From: Deltaproteobacteria bacterium | Lineage (GTDB): Bacteria > Desulfobacterota > Desulfuromonadia > Geobacterales > Geobacteraceae | Assembly: GCA_021848385.1 (NCBI GenBank) | Contig: JAJZUQ010000024.1 | Location: 1-40,139, forward strand | Reading direction: 5' to 3' | Length of the DNA stretch: 40,139 nt | Shown here: positions 16,229-23,308 of the stretch, piece after piece | Position numbering within the stretch: the stretch's first letter is position 1 | Layout of the letters: each line of letters begins with the position of its first letter | The notes under the pieces: generated by a model | The model's input: the letters and a program-made list of their open reading frames with translations, nothing else | Told to the model about the DNA's origin: nothing | The model's database searches: none | Translations under genes and position numbers: made by a program

Positions 16229-17683
16229 ATGAAGACTTTTTTGCGTTCCCTTTCACTGTTTTTGCTTGCCCAGGTCTTATTGCTGCATGCATCCTATGCT
16301 GCAGTTGCCGCACCAAAGGCCCATTTGTCCCAGATCCCTCTCGGGACGCGCTGGTTCAGCGTCAGCATGAACGGTGAGCGGACCGGCTTTTCCAACCTCA
16401 CGATCGAAGCTGTGCCTGATGGTTACCGGCTTTCAGCTGAGGGAAGTGTCAAGATGCTGGTGCTCGGGTTTTCCCGGGAAGCTTCATCCCTGGAAAGCTA
16501 CCAGGTAGCACGGGACCTTACGCTTACATCGTTCACCGCTTCCCAGACTATCGACGGCAGCCCGATGCAGGTTTCCGGCGAGCGTACCGCCCGGGGAGTC
16601 AAGGTGACCGTCGAGACGGCGGGGAACCGCAAGGAGAAGCTTCTCAAGACAAAGGAACCGGTCTATCCCATGACGGCACTGAACCTCCTGCCGCTGCTGC
16701 GGGGGACGTTGCCGGGGAAAAGCATCCGGGTAACAGTGCTGGACATCGAAGCGGTGAAGCTCAAAAAAGTCACTATACGGGTAATCGGCCGGGAGCCCCT
16801 GCCAACGGGAGGTTCTGCCATCCATCTGCGCAACGACCTGTATCCATTTGTGGATAATGATGTCTGGGTGGACGAAGCGGGCAATACGGTACGCGAATCG
16901 GTACGTGACGACCTGATCGTCACCGAGGCCGAAGATGGAGCCAGTGCCGCACGTTTCATTGCAGAATCCGCGGTGGCGAAACGGGACCTGGTCCTCGATT
17001 TCAGCCTTGTAAGGGTTGCAACTCCGATCGATAGGCCTGCTGCCGTGAGGCGGCTCGTGATCGAACTGGCGGCGCTGCCGTCAGGTTTCACGCTGCCGGT
17101 GGGGGCGGGGCAGACGGTTGTGCGGGGGGATGACGGCCGGGCGGTTGTGACCGTTGATCGTGGGGCGGTAACAGCCATGAAGGCGAACGGTGTACAGGAT
17201 TATTCCGCCTATCTGCAGGAGACCGGGCGGATACTTCCCAACAGCGGGGAGATCAGGGGACTGCTTCCCGAAATTATCGGCAATGAGCAGGCATCTCGCG
17301 TCAAGGTGGAGAGGCTGGTGCGATGGGTCGCCACCAACATAGGTGAAGCGGTGACCGACAGCTATTCTCCCCATGAGACGCTCGCAACCCGCAAGGGAAA
17401 TTGCCAGTCGCATGCGCGGCTCTACGCCTCCCTGGCACGGGCTGCCGGTATCCCGACCCGTTTCGTCTCAGGGCTGGTCTATGTTGCCGGCAAGGGATTT
17501 CTTTATCACAGCTGGGCGGAGAGCTTTGCCGGTGAATGGCTGGCGGTGGACCCGACATTCGGCCAGGTCCCTGCTGATGCCACCCATATCAAGCTGGTTG
17601 AGGGGGACTCACCTGAGGAGATGGCAGCCATAGCGGGTATCGTGGGGAAGATAACGGCACGGGTAGTCGAACAGGGATACTGA
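16229..17683 (+). CDS. Exported transglutaminase-like domain protein
   Basis: A 484-aa protein with a signal peptide (residues 1-27, MKTFLRSLSLFLLAQ... ending near SYAAVAA). Residues about 30-330 are a beta-rich region of unknown role. The C-terminal region has a transglutaminase/cysteine-protease-like core with the triad visible: Cys392 in RKGNCQSHA, His427 in YHSWAE and Asp441 in AVDPTFGQ. Bacterial proteins of this type are usually periplasmic peptidases or amidases rather than cross-linking enzymes. An AAGGAA lies just upstream of ATG 16229. It stands alone, converging on the M16 peptidase gene. The substrate cannot be predicted. Confidence 0.85.
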   Translation: MKTFLRSLSLFLLAQVLLLHASYAAVAAPKAHLSQIPLGTRWFSVSMNGERTGFSNLTIEAVPDGYRLSAEGSVKMLVLGFSREASSLESYQVARDLTLTSFTASQTIDGSPMQVSGERTARGVKVTVETAGNRKEKLLKTKEPVYPMTALNLLPLLRGTLPGKSIRVTVLDIEAVKLKKVTIRVIGREPLPTGGSAIHLRNDLYPFVDNDVWVDEAGNTVRESVRDDLIVTEAEDGASAARFIAESAVAKRDLVLDFSLVRVATPIDRPAAVRRLVIELAALPSGFTLPVGAGQTVVRGDDGRAVVTVDRGAVTAMKANGVQDYSAYLQETGRILPNSGEIRGLLPEIIGNEQASRVKVERLVRWVATNIGEAVTDSYSPHETLATRKGNCQSHARLYASLARAAGIPTRFVSGLVYVAGKGFLYHSWAESFAGEWLAVDPTFGQVPADATHIKLVEGDSPEEMAAIAGIVGKITARVVEQGY

Positions 17684-17714
17684 TTGACCATGCACCGCTG
17701 GATTGCGCCGGCGT

Positions 17715-19016
17715 TTATGGCCTGCCAGGGAACTCCCTCGCATAGCCTTTTACCAGTTTTTCCACCTGTCGTTTCAGATCGGCCCGCCATGGCCCGACCG
17801 CTACCAGATTGAGGTTTTCAGGCGCAAACAGGGTGCAGGCCGTGGATTGGATGGTTGCAGCGTCAACGGCGGCCGCTTCGGCCCGGTCCTCATCCGTGTC
17901 CCGCACCATCCCCATCAGTTCCCCCCACCCGTAACGCACCTGCATCTCATAGGTGGAATCCCTGCTGTAGTCCAGGTCGAAAAAATATCCCTGACGGATC
18001 CGCTCAAGTTCAGCGGGGGGGACAGCCTCACGGGCGAGGCGTCCCGTCTCTGTCAGCACCCGTTCCACTGCCAGGGGGAGGTTTTCCGGTGCAGTGGAGA
18101 GTTCCAGAATAAAGGCGCCAGTCTCTTCGTAGGCGGAAATGGAGGCGTCCACTGCATAGACGATTCCCAGTTCCTCCCTCAGGGCAAGGTGGAGTCGGGA
18201 ACTGCCGCCTCCGCACAGGATGCGCCGTAGCAGGCGGCATGGCATTATGCGCCTGTCCAGGCGGGCGAATCCGCGGAAGGCAAGTTGCAGGTGGACCTGG
18301 CTGTCCGAGTCCTTGACGAAGAGGGTGGCGGGAGTCGTCTGGTTCCCGGTTGCGGGCACGACAGAGGGGGCAGACACGCCCTGCCAGCCGCCGAAGGCAG
18401 AGGCGCAGGCGGCAACTACCTGATCGGCCTTGATGGCCCCTGCCGCCACAGCCACGGCGTTGGACGGGACATAGTGGCTCTTCAGGTGCCGCCGCAGGTC
18501 GTCGACCGTAACCCCGGCGATGGTGTCCAGGTAGCCGATGGTGGGCATCCCCAGCGGCTGGCCGGGCCAAAGAATGCTGCTGGCCAGGTTATGGGGGTTG
18601 ATTTCTTCTCCGCGCTCGTTGATGTCCTCAAGGGCCTCTTCGGTGATGATCCGTTTTTCCACCTCGAGGCCGGCGAGGGTCGGCCGGAGCAGCATGGCGG
18701 AAAAGAGCCGGAACCCCTCGGCCACGTGCCGGGGATGGATGCGGGTATAGTAACAGGTCGATTCCTCGTCGGTGGCCGCGTTGACGCTGCCGCCGAGGGC
18801 TTCGAAGGCGGTTTCCAGCTCAAGAGACGTGGGGTGCTCGGAGGTGCCGCGGAACAGCATGTGCTCCAGGAAATGGGCAAGGCCGGCTGCTGCCCGGCTG
18901 TCGTTGCGGCCGCCTACCTTGAGGTAGACTGCTATCTCTGCGCTGTGGAGATGTGGCATTTCCACAGCCACCACCCTAAGGCCGTTGGGGAGGGTAGTGG
19001 AACGGCTGGTTATCAT
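17715..19016 (-). CDS. M16 family zinc metallopeptidase
   Basis: A 433-aa insulinase/processing-peptidase-like protein. The inverted zinc motif HxxEH is complete at His48-Glu51-His52 (LAHFLEHMLFRGT), and the downstream acidic region (ATDEESTCYY) fits the third zinc ligand region. Two homologous lobes are expected for this length, with the second lobe containing the GGGSSRLHLALREELG motif typical of the C-terminal M16 domain. No signal peptide is seen. AAAGGAT lies upstream of the ATG. It follows the DedA-like gene by 25 bp and is probably cotranscribed with it. Close relatives (PqqL/YmxG-like) are assigned as peptidases; the substrate is unknown. Confidence 0.92.
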   Translation of the reverse strand: MITSRSTTLPNGLRVVAVEMPHLHSAEIAVYLKVGGRNDSRAAAGLAHFLEHMLFRGTSEHPTSLELETAFEALGGSVNAATDEESTCYYTRIHPRHVAEGFRLFSAMLLRPTLAGLEVEKRIITEEALEDINERGEEINPHNLASSILWPGQPLGMPTIGYLDTIAGVTVDDLRRHLKSHYVPSNAVAVAAGAIKADQVVAACASAFGGWQGVSAPSVVPATGNQTTPATLFVKDSDSQVHLQLAFRGFARLDRRIMPCRLLRRILCGGGSSRLHLALREELGIVYAVDASISAYEETGAFILELSTAPENLPLAVERVLTETGRLAREAVPPAELERIRQGYFFDLDYSRDSTYEMQVRYGWGELMGMVRDTDEDRAEAAAVDAATIQSTACTLFAPENLNLVAVGPWRADLKRQVEKLVKGYAREFPGRP

Positions 19017-19041
19017 GGATATCCTTTCGGGTAACGTGTAA

Positions 19042-19512
19042 TCAACGTGGTAACCTGTGCAGGAACAGATCCGACCCCTCCAGCGTCAGCCAGGCGACCG
19101 TCGCGTAGCGTGCCAGCTTGCCGGTCAGAACAAGCAGGGAAAAATGCCGGAAACCGATCTGCAATATTCCACCCACCAGACAGAGAGGGTCACCGACGAT
19201 CGGCAGCCAGGACATGAGAAGAGACCAGGACCCGTAGCGGCTGTAGAAACGCTCCGCCTTTTCCTTTGCAGCACTGTCGATGCGCAGGAGTTTTTCCGTC
19301 AGCCACGGTCCACCGTACCTGCCGATCAGGTAGGTGGTGCAGGCCCCCAGGTAGTTGCCGATGGTGGCCACCGCCACGATCAGGTACGGGTTGTGACGGT
19401 CGAGAAGCAGTGCCACAACCAGCCACTCCGAACCAAGGGGGATGAGGGTTGCGGCAAGGAAGCTGAGCAGAAAAAGCCCGGAATAGCCGTAACTGGCAAG
19501 CAGGTCATGCAT
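19042..19512 (-). CDS. DedA/YqaA-type inner membrane protein
   Basis: A 156-aa protein with several hydrophobic segments. The pattern LIPLGSEWLVVALLL, then GNYLGACTTYLIGRYGG, and later SWLPIVGDPLCLVGGI matches the SNARE-associated/DedA superfamily, YqaA branch. DedA proteins are linked to lipid-carrier transport across the inner membrane; YqaA function is not established. The ribosome-binding sequence before ATG 19512 is weak (GTGAG). It is the first gene of a two-gene operon with the M16 peptidase and is divergent from the RCC1-repeat gene. Confidence 0.88.
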   Translation of the reverse strand: MHDLLASYGYSGLFLLSFLAATLIPLGSEWLVVALLLDRHNPYLIVAVATIGNYLGACTTYLIGRYGGPWLTEKLLRIDSAAKEKAERFYSRYGSWSLLMSWLPIVGDPLCLVGGILQIGFRHFSLLVLTGKLARYATVAWLTLEGSDLFLHRLPR

Positions 19513-19589
19513 GGTCTCACGGTAGCGGAAAGGGGGGAGGTTGTCAAAGGGTTTGGCGCGGGGATGCGGCCCGGTTTATCCCGGCCGGC

Positions 19590-19618
19590 TTGACTTTTTG
19601 CAGCGGCTGGTGTTAAAT
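19590..19618 (+). promoter_or_regulatory. Sigma-70 promoter of the RCC1-repeat gene
   Basis: TTGACT (19590-19595) and TTAAAT (19613-19618) are 17 bp apart, leaving a leader of about 38 nt before ATG 19663. A GAGGGAACGGGG purine tract just before the ATG is the ribosome-binding region. Confidence 0.6.
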
Positions 19619-19662
19619 CCGCAGGCGAAGTAACATAGCCTGACGAGGGAACGGGGAACATT

Positions 19663-20892
19663 ATGAAAACCATTATTAGAATCTGCTCGTGGGTAGCCGC
19701 GGGTGCCCTTATGGCGGCGCTGCTGCCGGCTTGCGGGAAAAAATCGTCATCCGACGCCGTGTCCACGACGGCACCCGGCATATTCTATGGCCACAGCGTG
19801 GTATATTCCAATCATTCCACGGCCTATACCTGGGGAAACAACTCCTACGGGGAGCTGGGTAACGACAGCATCACCAGCGGACCGACTCCCGTTACCGTCT
19901 CTCTTGCCGGTGTGAAGGAGGCTGTGGCCGGGGGAACCCATACCCTTGCTGTGACCGGTGAGAATGGCGGTTCCGTCTGGGCCTGGGGGAATAACGGGTA
20001 TGGCCAGCTGGGAGACACGACGACGACTGCCCGCAAGACGCCCGTTCGAGTCGCAAACATCACGGGAGTCACGGCTGTTGCGGGTGGCGGCCAGCACAGC
20101 CTGGCCCTGAAGTCTGATGGTACGGTCTGGGGATGGGGGTACAACGGGTATGGCCAGTTAGGGGACAGTACGACAACAAACCGGACTGCTCCTGTGCAGA
20201 CCAGTTCGCTTGCCGGGATGACGGAGGTCGCTGCAGGCGGGAGCCACAGCGTTGCCTTGAAGTCTGATGGGACCGTGTGGACCTGGGGATTCAACGGCTA
20301 CGGCCAGCTGGGAAATAACGGTACGACCAATAGCGCCGTGCCGGTGCAGGTCCCCTCACTCACCGGGATGAAGGAGGTCGCTGCAGGCGGGAGCCACAGC
20401 GTTGCCCTGAAGTCCGATGGGACCGTCTGGACCTGGGGGTATAACTCTCTTGGGCAGCTGGGAAACAACTCAACAGTCAATAGTGCCGTGCCGGTTGCTG
20501 TTGTCATGGCCGATGGGACCCCACTGTCGAACGTGACGGCCATTTCCGCCGGCCTTGACCACACCGTTGCCCTCAAATTGGATGGGACCGTATGGAGCTG
20601 GGGATTCAATGGTTTCGGCCAGCTGGGGAACAACGACATCCGTTCGAGCACGGGTTTCAGGAGTACGCCGGTCCAGGCCGTCTATCTGGACGCAAACAAC
20701 GCGCCCCAACCCTTGACCAATATCGTGAAAATCATCGCCATCGGGCATCACGCCATCGCCATCGACGGTGCCGGTACCGTCTGGACGTGGGGCGACAACA
20801 AGTACGAGCAACTCGGGGTTGCGGTTGCGAACACTCCGCTTTACTACAGCCCGACCGCGATCAAGGTGCCGGGACTGGTCATTGCCCCCTGA
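19663..20892 (+). CDS. Lipoprotein with seven RCC1-type beta-propeller repeats
   Basis: A 409-aa protein. The N-terminus is a lipoprotein signal with the lipobox LLPAC (Cys24). Seven repeats of about 50 residues follow, each with a VWxWGxNxxGQLG core, enough for a seven-bladed RCC1 propeller. The fourth and fifth repeats are nearly identical in DNA: 20224-20290 and 20374-20440 are 150 bp apart with only a few differences, a sign of recent duplication or gene conversion. RCC1-like repeats in bacteria usually serve protein binding; the partner is unknown. The next gene downstream is aroF with its own leader, so this gene is probably monocistronic. Confidence 0.9.
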   Translation: MKTIIRICSWVAAGALMAALLPACGKKSSSDAVSTTAPGIFYGHSVVYSNHSTAYTWGNNSYGELGNDSITSGPTPVTVSLAGVKEAVAGGTHTLAVTGENGGSVWAWGNNGYGQLGDTTTTARKTPVRVANITGVTAVAGGGQHSLALKSDGTVWGWGYNGYGQLGDSTTTNRTAPVQTSSLAGMTEVAAGGSHSVALKSDGTVWTWGFNGYGQLGNNGTTNSAVPVQVPSLTGMKEVAAGGSHSVALKSDGTVWTWGYNSLGQLGNNSTVNSAVPVAVVMADGTPLSNVTAISAGLDHTVALKLDGTVWSWGFNGFGQLGNNDIRSSTGFRSTPVQAVYLDANNAPQPLTNIVKIIAIGHHAIAIDGAGTVWTWGDNKYEQLGVAVANTPLYYSPTAIKVPGLVIAP

Positions 20893-20918
20893 CGGTCGGG
20901 GCGGTGAAAAATTTTTTC

Positions 20919-20948
20919 TTGACAGATGACGGATGAATGGGCAAAGAT
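20919..20948 (+). promoter_or_regulatory. Possible promoter of the aroF leader
   Basis: A perfect TTGACA lies at 20919-20924. The best -10 at a 17-18 bp spacing is weak (AAAGAT at 20943-20948). If used, transcription would begin around 20955, at or beside the AUG of the leader peptide. Confidence 0.35.
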
Positions 20949-20954
20949 GGCGCC

Positions 20955-21038
20955 ATGGTAACCACGAGCTTCTCCTATTTCAACTTTTACTTTTGGTACG
21001 GCTTTTATTTTCAGCCGTCTGCCCAGGTAGGGGTTTGA
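20955..21038 (+). CDS. Phe/Tyr-rich attenuator leader peptide of aroF
   Basis: A 27-codon frame starting ATG 20955 encodes MVTTS followed by a block of aromatic residues, FSYFNFYFWYGFYF (6 Phe, 4 Tyr, 1 Trp within 14 residues), and ends at TGA 21038. It sits just upstream of a DAHP synthase gene, the entry step to Phe, Tyr and Trp synthesis. Such a codon block is the classic sensor of charged tRNA in transcription attenuation (compare the pheA leader of enterobacteria). The frame is also open to an ATG at 20937. No strong ribosome-binding sequence is visible. Confidence 0.85.
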   Translation: MVTTSFSYFNFYFWYGFYFQPSAQVGV

Positions 21039-21110
21039 TGTAGGGAGCACAACACTAATCAAACCGAAAGCCGAGGGTGGACGAATCCATCCCCGGCTTT
21101 TTCTTTTTCC
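20998..21110 (+). promoter_or_regulatory. aroF: Phe/Tyr transcription attenuator of aroF
   Basis: Four segments can be assigned. Segment 1, ACGGC (20998-21002), lies in the aromatic codons and pairs with GCCGT (21014-21018). Segment 2, CGTCTGCCC (21016-21024), pairs over nine positions (two G-U) with segment 3, GGGTGGACG (21075-21083). Segment 3 is also the 5' side of a terminator stem, 21067-21081 with 21086-21100 around a CGAA loop, followed by T5-C-T5. Pairing 1:2 and pairing 2:3 exclude each other, as do 2:3 and the terminator. A ribosome stalled on Phe/Tyr codons would cover segment 1, allow the antiterminator and turn aroF on. Confidence 0.85.
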
Positions 21111-21129
21111 AGATACTGGAACAGTAACG

Positions 21130-21159
21130 ACAAGGCCGGGGAGAAATCTCCGGCCTTGT
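21130..21159 (+). other. Strong GAAA-tetraloop hairpin before the aroF ribosome-binding site
   Basis: CAAGGCCGGGGA (21131-21142) pairs with TCTCCGGCCTTG (21147-21158) around a GAAA loop, with one G-U pair. No T run follows, so it is not an intrinsic terminator. It lies between the attenuator and the GGGGAGAG before ATG 21191 and may stabilise the 5' end of the readthrough mRNA; its role is not known. Confidence 0.6.
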
Positions 21160-21190
21160 GCATTTCGGGAATCGGAAAGGGGAGAGACAG

Positions 21191-22210
21191 ATGATCATCG
21201 TAATGAAGGCGGGTGCGGTAAAGAAGGACCGGGACGAGGTGCTGAAGCGAATCAAGGAGCTGGGGTACAAGCCCCACGTTATCCGCGGCACAACCCGGGA
21301 CGTGATCGGGGCGGTGGGGGACGAGCGTGGGAAGCTGGTGCTCCAGGGTATCGAGTCCATGCACGGGGTGGAGAGCGTCGTTCCGATCCTGCAGCCCTAT
21401 AAACTCGCTTCGAAAGAGGTGAAGAAGGAGTCGAGCGTGATTTCCATCAATGAGACGGTTGCCATCGGCGGGAAGGAGATTATCGTCATGGCCGGCCCCT
21501 GCTCGGTGGAGAGCGAGAGCCAGATTATAGAGTCGGCCATTGCCGTCAAGGCTGCCGGGGCACATATTCTGCGTGGCGGGGCGTTCAAGCCGCGGACCTC
21601 ACCCTACTCGTTCCAGGGGCTGGAAGAGGATGGACTCAAGCTCCTGGCCAAAGCCCGGGCGGAAACCGGTCTTCCCATCGTCACCGAAGTGGTGAATCCG
21701 GAGACGGCAGAGCTGGTGGCGGAGTACGCCGACATCCTTCAGATCGGTGCCCGTAACGCCCAGAATTTTGCCCTTCTCAAGAAGGTCGGCCAGTTGAAGA
21801 GGCCGGTTCTCCTCAAGCGGGGCATGTCCATGACCATCCAGGAGTTCCTCATGAGCGCCGAGTACATCATGAGTGAGGGGAACCAGGCGGTGATCCTCTG
21901 CGAGCGGGGCATCCGCACCTTCGAGACGGCCACCCGCAATACCCTTGATCTCTCCGCCATCCCGGTCCTCAAGGAGCGGACCCATCTGCCGGTCATCGCT
22001 GATCCGTCCCATGGCACGGGGAATTACCACTATGTAGCCCCGATGTCCTGCGCCGCGGTGGCAGCCGGTGCCGACGGGCTGATCATCGAGGTCCACCCTG
22101 ACCCGGAAAGGGCCTCCAGTGACGGGCCCCAGTCGTTGAAACCGAAGAAATTCGCTGCACTGATGGATCAGCTGCGGCGTATAGCCCCCGCAGTCGGACG
22201 GGATCTGTGA
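21191..22210 (+). CDS. aroF: 3-deoxy-7-phosphoheptulonate (DAHP) synthase, type I-beta
   Basis: Condenses phosphoenolpyruvate and erythrose 4-phosphate, the first step of the shikimate pathway. The 339-aa protein matches the length of the Thermotoga-type enzyme. Residues 1-70 form the ferredoxin-like regulatory domain ([17 protein letters not shown]...), which in relatives binds Phe/Tyr for feedback inhibition. The barrel carries GPCSVES with the metal Cys, [44 protein letters not shown] and [11 protein letters not shown] 21191 was preferred over the upstream in-frame ATG 21158, which lies inside the hairpin, because GGGGAGAGACAG directly precedes it. The gene seems controlled twice: by attenuation on aromatic tRNA charging and probably by allostery. 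Confidence 0.97.
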   Translation: MIIVMKAGAVKKDRDEVLKRIKELGYKPHVIRGTTRDVIGAVGDERGKLVLQGIESMHGVESVVPILQPYKLASKEVKKESSVISINETVAIGGKEIIVMAGPCSVESESQIIESAIAVKAAGAHILRGGAFKPRTSPYSFQGLEEDGLKLLAKARAETGLPIVTEVVNPETAELVAEYADILQIGARNAQNFALLKKVGQLKRPVLLKRGMSMTIQEFLMSAEYIMSEGNQAVILCERGIRTFETATRNTLDLSAIPVLKERTHLPVIADPSHGTGNYHYVAPMSCAAVAAGADGLIIEVHPDPERASSDGPQSLKPKKFAALMDQLRRIAPAVGRDL

Positions 22211-22232
22211 TCCGATCCCGAAGTATTTATGC

Positions 22233-22252
22233 TTGCCCTGCCGGCAATTTTT
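22233..22252 (+). terminator. Short terminator after aroF
   Basis: TTGCC (22233-22237) pairs with GGCAA (22243-22247) around CTGCC, followed by five T. The stem is only 5 bp, so termination may be partial. Confidence 0.5.
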
Positions 22253-22289
22253 CATTACCATGAGAAAAATTTCATCATGGAGGCGGGAG

Positions 22290-22781
22290 ATGGGAAGATT
22301 TCTGGTAGTGCTTGCGCTGGTGGCGGTTGCCGGTATGCTGAATGTGGTTCGTCACCTGCCGGCCGCGTTCGCTGACAGTGGGATCGAGACAGAGGTCAGG
22401 CGGGATATGGAGTCTGCCCTCGATCTGTGGCGGGACGGCCGGTATGCCGATCTGTATGAGCAGGTGATACCGACCGGCAAGCAGAGCAAGGAGACATTCG
22501 TCAGGAAGATGACGCTAGCGACACGACGCCCGACCTGCTGCTGGGACAAGGTACAGGATGTCAGAGTGACGGTTAAAAGCGGGACAACCGCGACGGTTCG
22601 GGCCAGACTTGGTTTCGAACAAGGGGTGGAAACCGAGTACATTACCCGCACCTTCAAGGTGGTGAAGGAGAGAGATGTCTGGTGTTTCAGCCAGGCGGAC
22701 ATCGTATCCCTTGCCGCGGGCAGCACGAGAAAGAGGTATTTACGTAAGCATCGGAGCAATCATGCGGAGAACAGCAGGTAA
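22290..22781 (+). CDS. Exported hypothetical protein, CCW-motif family, copy 1
   Basis: A 163-aa protein with a signal peptide (MGRFLVVLALVAVAGML..., cleavage near AFA-DSG). I do not recognise a named family. The mature part has ALDLWRDGRYADLYEQ, a METT-like F..KM.LATRRPTCCWDKVQDV segment and a beta-rich C-terminus ending in a basic tail. The next gene encodes a paralog with the same order of motifs. ATG 22290 is chosen because GGAGGCGGGAG immediately precedes it; an earlier in-frame ATG at 22233 would bury the signal peptide. Probably periplasmic; the paired cysteines of CCW could bind metal or form a disulfide. Confidence 0.75.
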   Translation: MGRFLVVLALVAVAGMLNVVRHLPAAFADSGIETEVRRDMESALDLWRDGRYADLYEQVIPTGKQSKETFVRKMTLATRRPTCCWDKVQDVRVTVKSGTTATVRARLGFEQGVETEYITRTFKVVKERDVWCFSQADIVSLAAGSTRKRYLRKHRSNHAENSR

Positions 22782-23259
22782 ATCAAGGTGCCAACGGCGA
22801 CGGTTGTGGCTGATGATCCTCCTGACGGGTTGTTGTCTCCTTATGGCTGCTCCGATGCTTCGGGCCGGACAGGTAGACGATGAACTTGCCGCCCGCCATG
22901 GGCTTGATGAGATTCTTGACCTCTGGCGCAGCGAGGAGTTCGAGGCGCTTTCCCTGCGGGTCACCTACTCCGCAGGAATCAGTCAAGGTTCCTTTCTTGA
23001 ACGGATGGTCTACGCCAGTCGCGTGCCGGCCTGCTGTTGGGAAAAATTGCAGGATGTCGAGGCTGTATGGCTGGGCGAGGGAAGGGTTTCAATCAAAGCG
23101 CGGGTCGGACTGGAGTCGGGAGGGGTCAGCTTCGAGAAACATTCATTTTATCTGGTTCGGGAGGATGGTGTCTGGAAGGTACCGGCTGCCGATATTCTTG
23201 CGATGGCTGCTCCCAACATGCAACGCATTCCGAGAAAGATACCCCTTCGACAGGAATGA
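22762..23259 (+). CDS. Exported hypothetical protein, CCW-motif family, copy 2
   Basis: A 165-aa paralog of the preceding protein. It starts inside the end of the previous gene (20-bp overlap), with CGGAGC before ATG 22762, so translation is probably coupled. After a basic N-terminus it has a hydrophobic signal segment (LWLMILLTGCCLLMAAPML). A TGCC within it could be a lipobox, though the following residues are hydrophobic, so Sec cleavage near LRA-GQ is more likely. Shared motifs with copy 1: DLWR...EEF..L, S.GSFLERM.YA.R.PACCWEKLQDV, and a C-terminal W followed by a D-I-L/V motif. The pair is a tandem duplication that has diverged. Function unknown. Confidence 0.75.
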   Translation: MRRTAGKSRCQRRRLWLMILLTGCCLLMAAPMLRAGQVDDELAARHGLDEILDLWRSEEFEALSLRVTYSAGISQGSFLERMVYASRVPACCWEKLQDVEAVWLGEGRVSIKARVGLESGGVSFEKHSFYLVREDGVWKVPAADILAMAAPNMQRIPRKIPLRQE

Positions 23260-23308
23260 GGATAGAGGAGCAGAAGCGACATTTGGCCATTGACCGTTCG
23301 TTTTCTTC

